Origin: Clostridiales bacterium
Lineage (GTDB): Bacteria; Bacillota; Clostridia; Christensenellales; UBA1242
Reading direction: 5' to 3'
Length of the DNA: 40,952 nucleotides
Assembly: GCA_015069385.1 (NCBI GenBank)
Contig: SVIS01000013.1
Coordinates: 1 to 40,952, forward strand
Shown: positions 26,089 to 33,050 of the stretch, piece by piece
Layout of the letters: every line of letters starts with the position of its first letter
How positions within the stretch are numbered: the stretch's first letter is position 1
Notes under the pieces: generated by a model
Told to the model about the DNA's origin: nothing
The model's input: the letters and a program-made list of their open reading frames with translations, nothing else
Database searches by the model: none
Position numbers and translations under genes: made by a program

Positions 26089-26547
26089 ATGCTAAAAGTA
26101 AACATAGTTTGCGTTGGTAATTTAAAGGATAAATTTTTTATAGAAGCAAGCGAGGAGTATTCAAAAAGGCTCACTCGTTTTTGCTCTTTAAATATAAAAG
26201 AACTAAAAGAATATACAAATTTAAATAACACAGAACAAATAAAAATTGTTGAAGGAGAGGAAATATTAAAAGCACTTAAAGGCATTGTAATATTAATGGA
26301 CGTTAAAGGCGAGGCGTTATCAAGCGAACAACTTGCTGAAAAACTAGAAAAAATCTCTCAAATAAACGGAGAAGTTTCTTTTGTAATTGGTGGTTCTTAT
26401 GGAGTTAGTCAAAGTGTAAAGGCTAAGGCAGATTTAATTGTAAGCATGTCAAAAATGACTTTTCCTCATAGATTATTTCGAGTTATGCTTTTAGAGCAAA
26501 TTTATAGAGCATTTACAATTACTAATAATATAAAATATCATAAGTAG
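26089..26547 (+). CDS. rlmH: 23S rRNA (pseudouridine1915-N3)-methyltransferase RlmH
   Basis: 152 aa, SPOUT-class methyltransferase. It begins MLKVNIVCVGNLKDKFFIEASEEYSKRL and has the SAM-binding knot FVIGGSYGVS, followed by KADLIVSMSKMTFPHRLFRVMLLEQIYRAFTI and the C-terminal YHK. These match RlmH (YydA/YbeA). The start codon directly follows the preceding stop, so translation is likely coupled to the CPBP gene. Confidence 0.96.
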   Translation: MLKVNIVCVGNLKDKFFIEASEEYSKRLTRFCSLNIKELKEYTNLNNTEQIKIVEGEEILKALKGIVILMDVKGEALSSEQLAEKLEKISQINGEVSFVIGGSYGVSQSVKAKADLIVSMSKMTFPHRLFRVMLLEQIYRAFTITNNIKYHK

Positions 26548-26554
26548 GTTAATT

Positions 26555-27004
26555 ATGAATGAAAAATTTATGCATAAGGCATTAAAGTTGGCGCAAAAAA
26601 GTTTTATGTTAGATGAAGTTCCAATAGGTGCTGTTGTTGTGTGTGATGGCAAGGTAATATCAAGTGCATATAACACACGTAATAAAACACAAAACGCAAT
26701 TAATCATGCCGAGGTTTTGGCAATATCTAAAGCTTGCAAAAAATTAAAATCTTGGCGTTTAGAAAATTGTGATATATATGTAACATTAGAGCCTTGCCCT
26801 ATGTGTGCAGGAGCAATTTTAAACGCTAGAATAAAAAATTTGTACTTTGGAGCGTATGATAAAACAAGTAAAAACAATTTACTTCATACAATTATGCAAG
26901 ATGAACGTTTAAATCATAAAACAAACTGTATTGGTGGGATTTTACAAAATGAATGTTCACAAATTTTAACAAAGTTTTTTAAGCAAAAACGAGATGCAAA
27001 ATGA
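26555..27004 (+). CDS. tadA: tRNA-specific adenosine deaminase TadA
   Basis: 149 aa. Zinc/catalytic residues: His51-Ala-Glu53 and PCPMC (Cys81, Cys84). PIGAVVV and NARIKNLYFGAYD also fit TadA, which converts the A34 wobble base of tRNA-Arg(ACG) to inosine. ATG 26555 is 7 bp after rlmH. The gene closes the operon at a hairpin that overlaps the next gene's start. Confidence 0.94.
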   Translation: MNEKFMHKALKLAQKSFMLDEVPIGAVVVCDGKVISSAYNTRNKTQNAINHAEVLAISKACKKLKSWRLENCDIYVTLEPCPMCAGAILNARIKNLYFGAYDKTSKNNLLHTIMQDERLNHKTNCIGGILQNECSQILTKFFKQKRDAK

Positions 27005-27016
27005 TATATTCAAAAA

Positions 27017-27052
27017 AAACTAAGCATACAATAATATATGTTTAGTTTTTTT
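27017..27052 (+). terminator. Terminator hairpin after tadA that overlaps the yqfC start
   Basis: 12-bp stem AAACTAAGCATA (27017-27028) / TATGTTTAGTTT (27037-27048) with one G-U pair, 8-nt loop and seven Ts. The yqfC ATG at 27038 lies in the 3' arm. Confidence 0.75.
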
Positions 27053-27298
27053 AATGAAATTAAAAATAAATATAAAGATATTTCAAAAAAGATAGCACCC
27101 TATAAATGTGTTCAAATGGGTGATTTTTTACTTTACGTAGAAGGTTTTTTGGCCCTTATGACTCTTTCGGCACAAACAATAGTTTTTAAAGTAAATGGAG
27201 GTGTTTTAACTGTTAGTGGACAAGGTTTAAATATTAAAGAAATGTCGCCAACAACCATAACTATTTGCGGCAAAATAATGCAGGTAGAAAGCGTATGA
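27038..27298 (+). CDS. yqfC: Sporulation protein YqfC
   Basis: 86 aa, close to the usual 90 or so. YqfC features: a short basic N-terminus, the QMGDFLLYVEGFLALMTLSAQTIVFKVNGGVLTVSGQGLNIKEM pattern and a TITICGKI(M)QVE end. In other Firmicutes it is a SigE-dependent protein of unknown mechanism encoded before yqfD. ATG 27038 lacks a Shine-Dalgarno and lies in a terminator-like hairpin. ATGA overlap with yqfD implies coupling. Confidence 0.88.
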   Translation: MFSFFNEIKNKYKDISKKIAPYKCVQMGDFLLYVEGFLALMTLSAQTIVFKVNGGVLTVSGQGLNIKEMSPTTITICGKIMQVESV

Positions 27299-28416
27299 AA
27301 AATTTAATAAAGTATACTATTAAAAATTTGAATAAAGAAAAAGTTTTAAAAGAGATTTTAAAAGTTTCAAACATAACAAACATTAAAATTTTAGAGCAAG
27401 AAATGACTTTTTGTGTGTCGGTAAAAAATTCGAAAAAGATAGATAAAATATTAGATTCCAAAGGTGCAAAAATACTAAATAAAAAGCGTGTGGGAACTAT
27501 TCAGTTTTTAAAATCTTCGGTTTTTAGGCTCGGAGTTTTAATTCCAATTATCGTATTTTTGTTTGCTGCAATTGTTAGTAATCTATTTGTGTTTAACTAT
27601 CAAATTACAGGTAATGACTTAGTTAGTTCTAATGAAATAATAAATATTTTAAAAGAACAAAATGTAAGCGGAATAAAGTATAAAAAAGACATAAACATAT
27701 CTAATTTAGAAAATGCTATTTTAAAAATTGAACAAGTAAGTTTGGTGAGTATAATTTTTTATGGGAACACTTTAATAATAAATATTAAAGAAAAAGTATA
27801 TAACGAAGAGTATGTTCAGCAAGGCAAATTTTTGCCACTTAAGGCGGAATTTAATGGGATAATAACTGAAATAAGTTTAATTCAGGGAACACTTTTGGTA
27901 AAAGAGGGGCAAACTGTAAAAGAGGGACAAGAACTAGTAGCCCCGTATGTTATAGATACAAATGGACAAATGCTTTCAGTTAAGCCAATGGCAGATATAA
28001 AAGCCAATGTTTTTTTTACAACATATACAAGCGTACCAGATGAAAACGTAACTTATGAAGATACTCAAAATTCACTAATTAATAAGCAAATAACTTTATT
28101 TAATGTTCCTATATATTTAGATGCTCCAAAGTGTTCATATGCTTTTTATAGAATAGAAGAAACAAATTATGATTTAACAACTAATTTAATTTTGCCCTTT
28201 AAATGTAAAATAGTAAAATATATTGAACAACAGCAAATAAAAACAAGCAACTATTTTTTATCTAATAAAGAGTCAATTTTAAACGATTGTAAACAAAAAA
28301 CTAGACAATTTGTAAAAGAGTATGAGATAATAAAAGAGGAATATTATAACATTGACTCTAATGCCGGAATTAATAATATAACTTATACAATTGTTGTAAA
28401 TAAATCTATTTGTTAG
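27295..28416 (+). CDS. yqfD: Sporulation protein YqfD
   Basis: 373 aa from ATG 27295, which overlaps the yqfC stop (ATGA); an upstream in-frame TTG at 27265 is not needed. Residues 1-75 are a small alpha/beta region (ILKVSNITNIKILEQEMTFCVSVKNSKKIDKIL). A single membrane segment is at about 82-105 (LGVLIPIIVFLFAAIVSNLFVF). An outer domain follows, with a LIINIKEKVYNEEYV motif and a repeat-like EGQTVKEGQELV barrel segment. It matches YqfD, required for efficient sporulation in Bacillus relatives. It suggests that the organism is, or derives from, a spore former. Confidence 0.9.
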   Translation: MKNLIKYTIKNLNKEKVLKEILKVSNITNIKILEQEMTFCVSVKNSKKIDKILDSKGAKILNKKRVGTIQFLKSSVFRLGVLIPIIVFLFAAIVSNLFVFNYQITGNDLVSSNEIINILKEQNVSGIKYKKDINISNLENAILKIEQVSLVSIIFYGNTLIINIKEKVYNEEYVQQGKFLPLKAEFNGIITEISLIQGTLLVKEGQTVKEGQELVAPYVIDTNGQMLSVKPMADIKANVFFTTYTSVPDENVTYEDTQNSLINKQITLFNVPIYLDAPKCSYAFYRIEETNYDLTTNLILPFKCKIVKYIEQQQIKTSNYFLSNKESILNDCKQKTRQFVKEYEIIKEEYYNIDSNAGINNITYTIVVNKSIC

Positions 28417-28425
28417 GAGAAATAA

Positions 28426-28884
28426 ATGCAAATTTATTTTAGTGAATTTAACACCGAAGAACAGGCTCTAATTCAAAAAGTTTATATGGTAGCAAGTGAG
28501 CATTTAACTCTACCAAATACTATTGCTGTTAATTTAATAATGGTGCCTGAGTCTGTTATTCAAGATATGAATAATAAATATAGGAACATAAATAAAGTCA
28601 CCGATGTTTTGTCTTTTCCAATGCTAAATGATTTGCAAGAACTAGAAAATGAAATTGATGCTTGTTTTGGTGAAGTAAACATTGGCGATATATATATTTG
28701 CAGAGAAAAGGCAATGCAGCAAGCGCAGGAGTTTGGTCATAGTTACTCACGTGAAGTTTGTTTTTTAGCACTTCATGGGTTATTACACTTGCTAGGTTAT
28801 GACCACATTACACATAATGAAGAAGAGCAAATGTTTGCACTTCAAAATCAAATATTAACTAAAGCAAAACAGGAGAGAGATTAA
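28426..28884 (+). CDS. ybeY: Endoribonuclease YbeY
   Basis: 152 aa. The zinc motif HGLLHLLGYDH is at residues 117-127, and NKYRNINKVTDVLSFPM and GDIYICREKA are conserved. It takes part in rRNA maturation and ribosome quality control. AGGAG precedes ATG 28426, and the era start codon follows its stop directly. Confidence 0.96.
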   Translation: MQIYFSEFNTEEQALIQKVYMVASEHLTLPNTIAVNLIMVPESVIQDMNNKYRNINKVTDVLSFPMLNDLQELENEIDACFGEVNIGDIYICREKAMQQAQEFGHSYSREVCFLALHGLLHLLGYDHITHNEEEQMFALQNQILTKAKQERD

Positions 28885-29790
28885 ATGGGGTACAAAAGCG
28901 GTTATGTGAGCCTTGTTGGAAGGGCAAATGCAGGTAAAAGTACATTAATTAATGCATTAATTGGTGAAAAGGTTGCAATTGTTTCGCCAAAACCACAAAC
29001 AACAAGAAATAATATAATAGGAATTTTAACAAAACAAAATTATCAATTTGTTTTTGTGGATACACCGGGCATTCATATTTCAAAAAATGCATTAGATAAA
29101 TATATGATGAAAAATGTTCGTTCAGCCATTGGTGGAAGCGATATTATTGTTTATTTAATAGATGGCAGTAAAAAACTTACTAATGAAGAACTTGAATATA
29201 TACAAAACTTGGTTGAAAAAGATAATCCGGTAATTGTTGCAATAACAAAGGTAGATATTTTAAATTATGAAAAAGTATATCCAATGCTTGCAAAACTAGG
29301 ACAAATAAAGGGCATTAAAGAAATCATACCACTTTCTTCGCTTCAAAAACGTAACTTAGATGTATTAGAAAAAGCAATATTAAAATTATTACCAGAAAGT
29401 GAAACAAAAAACTTTTTGTATGCCGAAGATGAATTTACAGATAAATCTGTTCGTTTTTTAGTTGCTGAAATTGTAAGAGAGCAAGCTTTGTATTTGTATG
29501 ATGAGGAAATCCCTCATGGCTTAGCAATTCAGGTTGTTAAGTTTGATGAGCAAGAACATATTGTTAATGTCGATATCGATATAGTTTGCGAGCGAGATAG
29601 TCATAAGGCAATTTTAATTGGCAAACAAGGGCATAAACTTCGTGAACTAGGGCAACGGGCAAGGCAAGGAATGCAAGAGTTACTTAATCAAAAAGTAATG
29701 CTTAAATTGTTTGTAAAAACAAAAAAGAATTGGCGAGATAGTCAAAATTATTTAAATGACTTTGGCTATAACGATAAATTAGAAGATTAA
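28885..29790 (+). CDS. era: GTPase Era
   Basis: 301 aa. G1 GRANAGKSTLINALIGEK (Ala for the usual Pro and Val), switch region SPKPQTTRNNIIGI, G3 DTPGIH, G4 TKVD. The C-terminal KH domain has ILIGKQGHKLRELGQRARQGM and ends VKTKKNWRDSQNYLNDFGY. It binds the 16S rRNA 3' end in 30S assembly. Its ATG abuts the ybeY stop. Confidence 0.97.
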   Translation: MGYKSGYVSLVGRANAGKSTLINALIGEKVAIVSPKPQTTRNNIIGILTKQNYQFVFVDTPGIHISKNALDKYMMKNVRSAIGGSDIIVYLIDGSKKLTNEELEYIQNLVEKDNPVIVAITKVDILNYEKVYPMLAKLGQIKGIKEIIPLSSLQKRNLDVLEKAILKLLPESETKNFLYAEDEFTDKSVRFLVAEIVREQALYLYDEEIPHGLAIQVVKFDEQEHIVNVDIDIVCERDSHKAILIGKQGHKLRELGQRARQGMQELLNQKVMLKLFVKTKKNWRDSQNYLNDFGYNDKLED

Positions 29791-29810
29791 AAATTTTTAT
29801 AAAAAATGCT

Positions 29811-29839
29811 TTTCAAATTAGGTGGTTTTAGCATATAAT
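29811..29839 (+). promoter_or_regulatory. Candidate promoter for yqzL-recO
   Basis: TTTCAA at 29811-29816, 17-bp spacer, TATAAT at 29834-29839. A start near 29846 would give a leader of about 118 nt containing a short hairpin (GAGGT/ACCTC) and two copies of ATTTGCGCAT (29884-29893 and 29932-29941). Confidence 0.45.
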
Positions 29840-29963
29840 ATATGTGAGGTCAAAAATAAAACCTCGTGTAAAAATTTGTCACAATTTGCGCATAAATAAA
29901 AATTATTGCATATACTATGTAATATAAAAGTATTTGCGCATGTTAAAAGGAGGATAATATCAC

Positions 29964-30119
29964 ATGGAAAAATTTTCAGGCAAGGCTTCTAGGCTTTCGT
30001 GGGAACTTTTTAAACGTACTGGCAAAATTAATTATTATCTTCTTTATAAAAACATTGAAACAGCCCCAGAATTAGAACAAAACCAAAATAACGAAAAAGA
30101 CGGCGGAAGGGATATGTAG
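29964..30119 (+). CDS. yqzL: YqzL-like small protein
   Basis: 51 aa. A near-perfect ribosome-binding site (AAAGGAGG at 29946-29953) stands 10 bp before the ATG. The core WELFKRTGKINYYLLYKNIE resembles, from memory, B. subtilis YqzL (WKIFSQTGSIDTYLLFKELE), and the position between era and recO is the same as in Bacillus. The tail is charged (QNQNNEKDGGRDM). The function of the family is unknown. recO starts 7 bp downstream, with little ribosome-binding site of its own, so the two are probably coupled. Confidence 0.85.
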   Translation: MEKFSGKASRLSWELFKRTGKINYYLLYKNIETAPELEQNQNNEKDGGRDM

Positions 30120-30126
30120 CCATATT

Positions 30127-30840
30127 ATGAGCGAAACAAAAGTTAAAGCAATTGTTCTTGGCAATAAAGATTATAAAGAAAAAGATATGCTAGTTACACT
30201 TTTTACTCCATCTAGCGGTATTGTTACCGTTGTTTTTCGTGGGGTTAAAAATGCTAACGCAAAACTTAAATCGGCAAAGGAAGTTTTTTCTTTTGGCGAT
30301 TTTATATATGCTTCCGGCAAGTTTAATGTTGTAACATCGGCAGAAATAATAGAGCCTTTTTACAATATAACAAAAAATATAAACAACTATTTTGCTGCGT
30401 GCAACATAATAAAAATAATTAAAGCAGTTTTGCCCGAAGGTGAAACTAGTGCTCAACTTTTTGTCGATACGGTTAAATCTTTTAGTTTATTAAATGATGA
30501 TCAAATTGATCCTGTTCTTATTCAAAATAAATTTTTAATTCGTGTGTTCGAAGGTTTTGGCTATAGATTTAACTTAAATAAATGTAGCATATGCGGCGGT
30601 GAATTTGTATCTAAAAGATATATGAACTTAAGTGATGGCGACATTACTTGTGCTTCTTGTAGGGTTGGGCAAGTAGAAGAACTTTCACCAGCCATGTATT
30701 CAGTTTTAAGGTTACTTTCTAATACTAAATATGAAGATTTAACTTCACTTAAAATTTCACCTATGTTAAATAAGCAGGTATTTAATTTATTACAAAAAAA
30801 TTGTGTTTATAGGTTTAACTTAAAATTAGATAACATTTAA
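30127..30840 (+). CDS. recO: DNA repair protein RecO
   Basis: 237 aa. An N-terminal OB fold (KVKAIVLGNKDYKEKDMLVTLFTPSSGIVTVVFRGVK) is followed by a helical domain with a zinc site, CSICGG and CASC about 20 residues on. It assists RecF-pathway loading of RecA. It ends at a strong terminator shared with the convergent Xre gene. Confidence 0.95.
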   Translation: MSETKVKAIVLGNKDYKEKDMLVTLFTPSSGIVTVVFRGVKNANAKLKSAKEVFSFGDFIYASGKFNVVTSAEIIEPFYNITKNINNYFAACNIIKIIKAVLPEGETSAQLFVDTVKSFSLLNDDQIDPVLIQNKFLIRVFEGFGYRFNLNKCSICGGEFVSKRYMNLSDGDITCASCRVGQVEELSPAMYSVLRLLSNTKYEDLTSLKISPMLNKQVFNLLQKNCVYRFNLKLDNI

Positions 30841-30875
30841 AAACAAGAGGTAGCAATTTCTACCTCTTGTTTTTT
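30839..30875. terminator. Bidirectional terminator between recO and the Xre gene
   Basis: Perfect 13-bp stem AAACAAGAGGTAG (30841-30853) / CTACCTCTTGTTT (30860-30872), 6-nt loop, with A-rich and T-rich flanks that serve both strands. Confidence 0.9.
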
Positions 30876-31254
30876 AACTTACTTTAACATTTTCTTTTTT
30901 CATCAATACTTCATGCGCTTCTTTTAAAGCCTTAATATAAATTTTTGCTTGAACAACAAGAACATCATCTAGTTCTAATATATCTTTAATGCAAGCTTGC
31001 TGATTTGATGTTAAATGTCTAGTTAATTTTATATTTAACGAATTGTTAAACTCTTTTGGCAAATTAACATCATTACCAATTAAATAATCTACGCTTACAT
31101 TAAAAAAGTTTGCTAGGGTAATAAGCGCCTCTAAACTAGGTTCTCTTAAACCATGCTCCCACGATGATATTAAATTTTGTGAATAATTAACAATTTCGGC
31201 CACTTGTTTTTGGCTGAGTCTTTTTTCTTTGCGTAATTCTTTTAATTTTAACAT
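30874..31254 (-). CDS. Xre-family transcriptional regulator
   Basis: 126 aa, the only convincing minus-strand gene. Residues 2-60 form an HTH_3 domain (LKELRKEKRLSQKQVAEIVNYSQNLISSWEHGLREPSLEALITLANFFNVSVDYLIG). The C-terminal 65 residues are helical and presumably mediate dimerization. AAGGA precedes the start on the minus strand. Just upstream, 31268-31284 is a perfect inverted repeat AAATAAA-GTA-TTTATTT that could be an operator, though it could arise by chance in such AT-rich DNA. It is divergent from the leucine-rich-repeat surface gene, so a regulatory link is possible but unproven. Confidence 0.9.
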   Translation of the reverse strand: MLKLKELRKEKRLSQKQVAEIVNYSQNLISSWEHGLREPSLEALITLANFFNVSVDYLIGNDVNLPKEFNNSLNIKLTRHLTSNQQACIKDILELDDVLVVQAKIYIKALKEAHEVLMKKENVKVS

Positions 31255-31440
31255 TAATTTTTCCTTAAAATAAAGTATTTATTTAAAGTTTAAAACTAAA
31301 AGTGATTTTTTACCATATTTAAAAACAATAAATAAAAACAAATAGTTATAATTAATAAATATTAAAACCTTTTGTGATAAGTGATATAGAATTTATAAAA
31401 AGGTATTTAAATAAATGTAAAAAAAACCACTAAAAATCAG

Positions 31441-31468
31441 TTGACAATTGGCTGGGGGGGGGTAGAAT
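31441..31468 (+). promoter_or_regulatory. Poly-G promoter, copy B (predicted phase-variable)
   Basis: TTGACA at 31441-31446, a 16-bp spacer ending in nine Gs (31454-31462), and TAGAAT at 31463-31468. Only one base differs from copy A over about 53 bp. AAGGAG follows before ATG 31498. Confidence 0.85.
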
Positions 31469-31497
31469 ACAAATATATCATTAAAAAGGAGAAAAAA

Positions 31498-32733
31498 ATG
31501 AAAAAGAAATTAAAATGGCTAATAAATGTAGCAACAATATGTTTATGCTTGTGTGCAATAGCAATAGGTGTATACGCAGCCAAACAAGCCTCACTAACTG
31601 CCACCGGCACAATAGGGTTTACAGCAACTAATGTATACGCAGAAGTAAGCGGACAAACAACAAACGCACAAACAGAGGTAACATTTGATAAAATATTAAT
31701 AGACTCAACAAAAACAGGAAATCCATATACAGATACAAGTACATGGTCGGGCAAGAATATAAATTTTAATGAAGAAGGAGCACCAATAACCCTAACATTT
31801 ACAATAACCAACCTGTCAACCGGTAGACCCCTGTATGCAAAAGTAACAAATACTAGTTCAGCAACAAACTTAAACGTAAAAGTAAACGAAACAGATTTTA
31901 CCGAAACAGAGTGGCTAACCATATCAGCAAAAACAGAAGGCTCAACAGCAAATACAACAACCGTAGTAATATCACTCAGCGTAGCCAATGATAATGAATC
32001 AGTAACCGGCAGTTATGGCTTTAATATTCAATTGCAAAGCACTGAGCCAGTAGTTGAAGAAGTAGTGTTAGATTCATCTACATATACAACATTAACATTT
32101 TCATATATAGATGAAAGTGCAAAAACATTAAGCGTGGTAGCAAACTCATCTAATAAACCAACGGGCGATTTAATAATTCCATCAAAAGTTATTTTTAATG
32201 GTGAAGAATGTACAGTTGTAAGTATTCCAGACACAAACCCAGGAGCAAAATCTTCATTTTATGATTGCACCGGAATTACTAGTATAACCCTACCTTCAAC
32301 ATTAACTAGTATAGGAATGTATGCATTTAGTGGTTGTGGCGGAATAACAGGAACACTTATAATACCAGATAGTGTTACAAATTTAGTGCAATATGCGTTT
32401 CAGGATTGTTCAAATATAACTGAGGTGGTAATAGGAAAAGGTATAAATATTATTAATACTGCCGTATTTTTAAGATGTACCAATTTACAATGTGTATATG
32501 TTGGTGAGAATGTGACTAGTATTTCTGATGGAGTTTTTTCGGCTTGTAGAAATATGAAATATATCTATTTTGGCACAAATGTTACTAATATAGGTGGGAG
32601 CGCATTTCAATCCTGCACGTCTTTGGACACAATCTATTTTACAGGCACGGAAGAAGAATGGAATGCAATAACTATAGGAACAGACAACGAGGCTCTTACA
32701 AATGCAACAAAAGTATATAATTATGTAGTATAA
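31498..32733 (+). CDS. Secreted leucine-rich-repeat (BspA-like) surface protein
   Basis: 411 aa from ATG 31498; the frame happens to stay open through the promoter from 31441, but the other family members do not share this. Signal peptide 1-27 with the family end VYA/AKQASLTATGTIGFTA. A Thr/Asn-rich beta domain spans about 30-180. From about 185, LRR_5 (BspA/TpLRR) repeats are visible: FYDCTGITSITLPSTLTSIGMYAFSGCGGITG, then similar units ending near YIYFGTNVTNIGGSAFQSCTSLDTIYF, and a final EEEWNAITIG segment typical of the type. No wall-sorting or membrane anchor is present. The N-terminus is shared with the genes at 7869 and 40648, while the ectodomain is unrelated, so modules have been exchanged. 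Confidence 0.88.
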   Translation: MKKKLKWLINVATICLCLCAIAIGVYAAKQASLTATGTIGFTATNVYAEVSGQTTNAQTEVTFDKILIDSTKTGNPYTDTSTWSGKNINFNEEGAPITLTFTITNLSTGRPLYAKVTNTSSATNLNVKVNETDFTETEWLTISAKTEGSTANTTTVVISLSVANDNESVTGSYGFNIQLQSTEPVVEEVVLDSSTYTTLTFSYIDESAKTLSVVANSSNKPTGDLIIPSKVIFNGEECTVVSIPDTNPGAKSSFYDCTGITSITLPSTLTSIGMYAFSGCGGITGTLIIPDSVTNLVQYAFQDCSNITEVVIGKGINIINTAVFLRCTNLQCVYVGENVTSISDGVFSACRNMKYIYFGTNVTNIGGSAFQSCTSLDTIYFTGTEEEWNAITIGTDNEALTNATKVYNYVV

Positions 32734-32742
32734 ATAGTATAA

Positions 32743-32774
32743 AAAGATTGAGATAAAATTCTCAGTCTTTTTTT
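32743..32774 (+). terminator. Rho-independent terminator of the LRR gene
   Basis: Stem AAAGATTGAGA (32743-32753) / TCTCAGTCTTT (32760-32770) with one G-U pair, 6-nt loop and seven Ts. Confidence 0.88.
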
Positions 32775-32839
32775 GTTTGGTTAAAGTGAAAAACTTGAAT
32801 AAATTTAAAATTTATGGTTAATAATTTTAAAAATAGTAG

Positions 32840-32868
32840 TTGACTTTTGGCTAATGGATTGATATAAT
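32840..32868 (+). promoter_or_regulatory. Strong promoter of rpoB-rpoC
   Basis: TTGACT at 32840-32845, 17-bp spacer, consensus TATAAT at 32863-32868. An inverted repeat ATAAATTT-A-AAATTTAT lies upstream at 32799-32815. Predicted start near 32875, giving a leader of about 175 nt. Confidence 0.85.
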
Positions 32869-32890
32869 GTCATAAGGAATATTAGTATCA

Positions 32891-33010
32891 GTGAAAATTT
32901 ATTTATATTCTTTATAGTTTAATATATAATTTGCAGGCAAAAATGGTGCATGTTTTTATTTCGCCCTCTTATTGCTTGCTATTTTCACGTCTAAAAGGGT
33001 TATACCCATT
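32891..33010 (+). promoter_or_regulatory. Predicted structured 5' leader of rpoB
   Basis: GTGAAAAT (32891-32898) can pair perfectly with ATTTTCAC (32981-32988), closing a loop of about 80 nt. Inside, GGC (32936-32938) and GCC (32963-32965) begin an imperfect A/T-rich helix. A further small hairpin is GGGT/ACCC near 32997-33007. No ORF of note fits. The rest of the 32734-33050 gap holds the terminator, the promoter and the rpoB ribosome-binding site. Confidence 0.4.
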
Positions 33011-33050
33011 TTACTTAATTCTAAAACTCTACAAATAAAGGGAGCAGATT

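Noticed and set aside
31441..31497. N-terminal extension of the LRR protein starting at TTG 31441
   Set aside because: This stretch is the promoter (TTGACA is the -35). The equivalent block at 7810 is out of frame with its gene, so the open frame is accidental.
31437..31988. Minus-strand 183-aa ORF opposite the LRR gene 5' half, and a similar one at 40587-40790
   Set aside because: Both are antisense to the repetitive ACA/ACN-rich coding strand of surface genes, run into the promoter and lack start signals. They recur only because the sense sequences are related.
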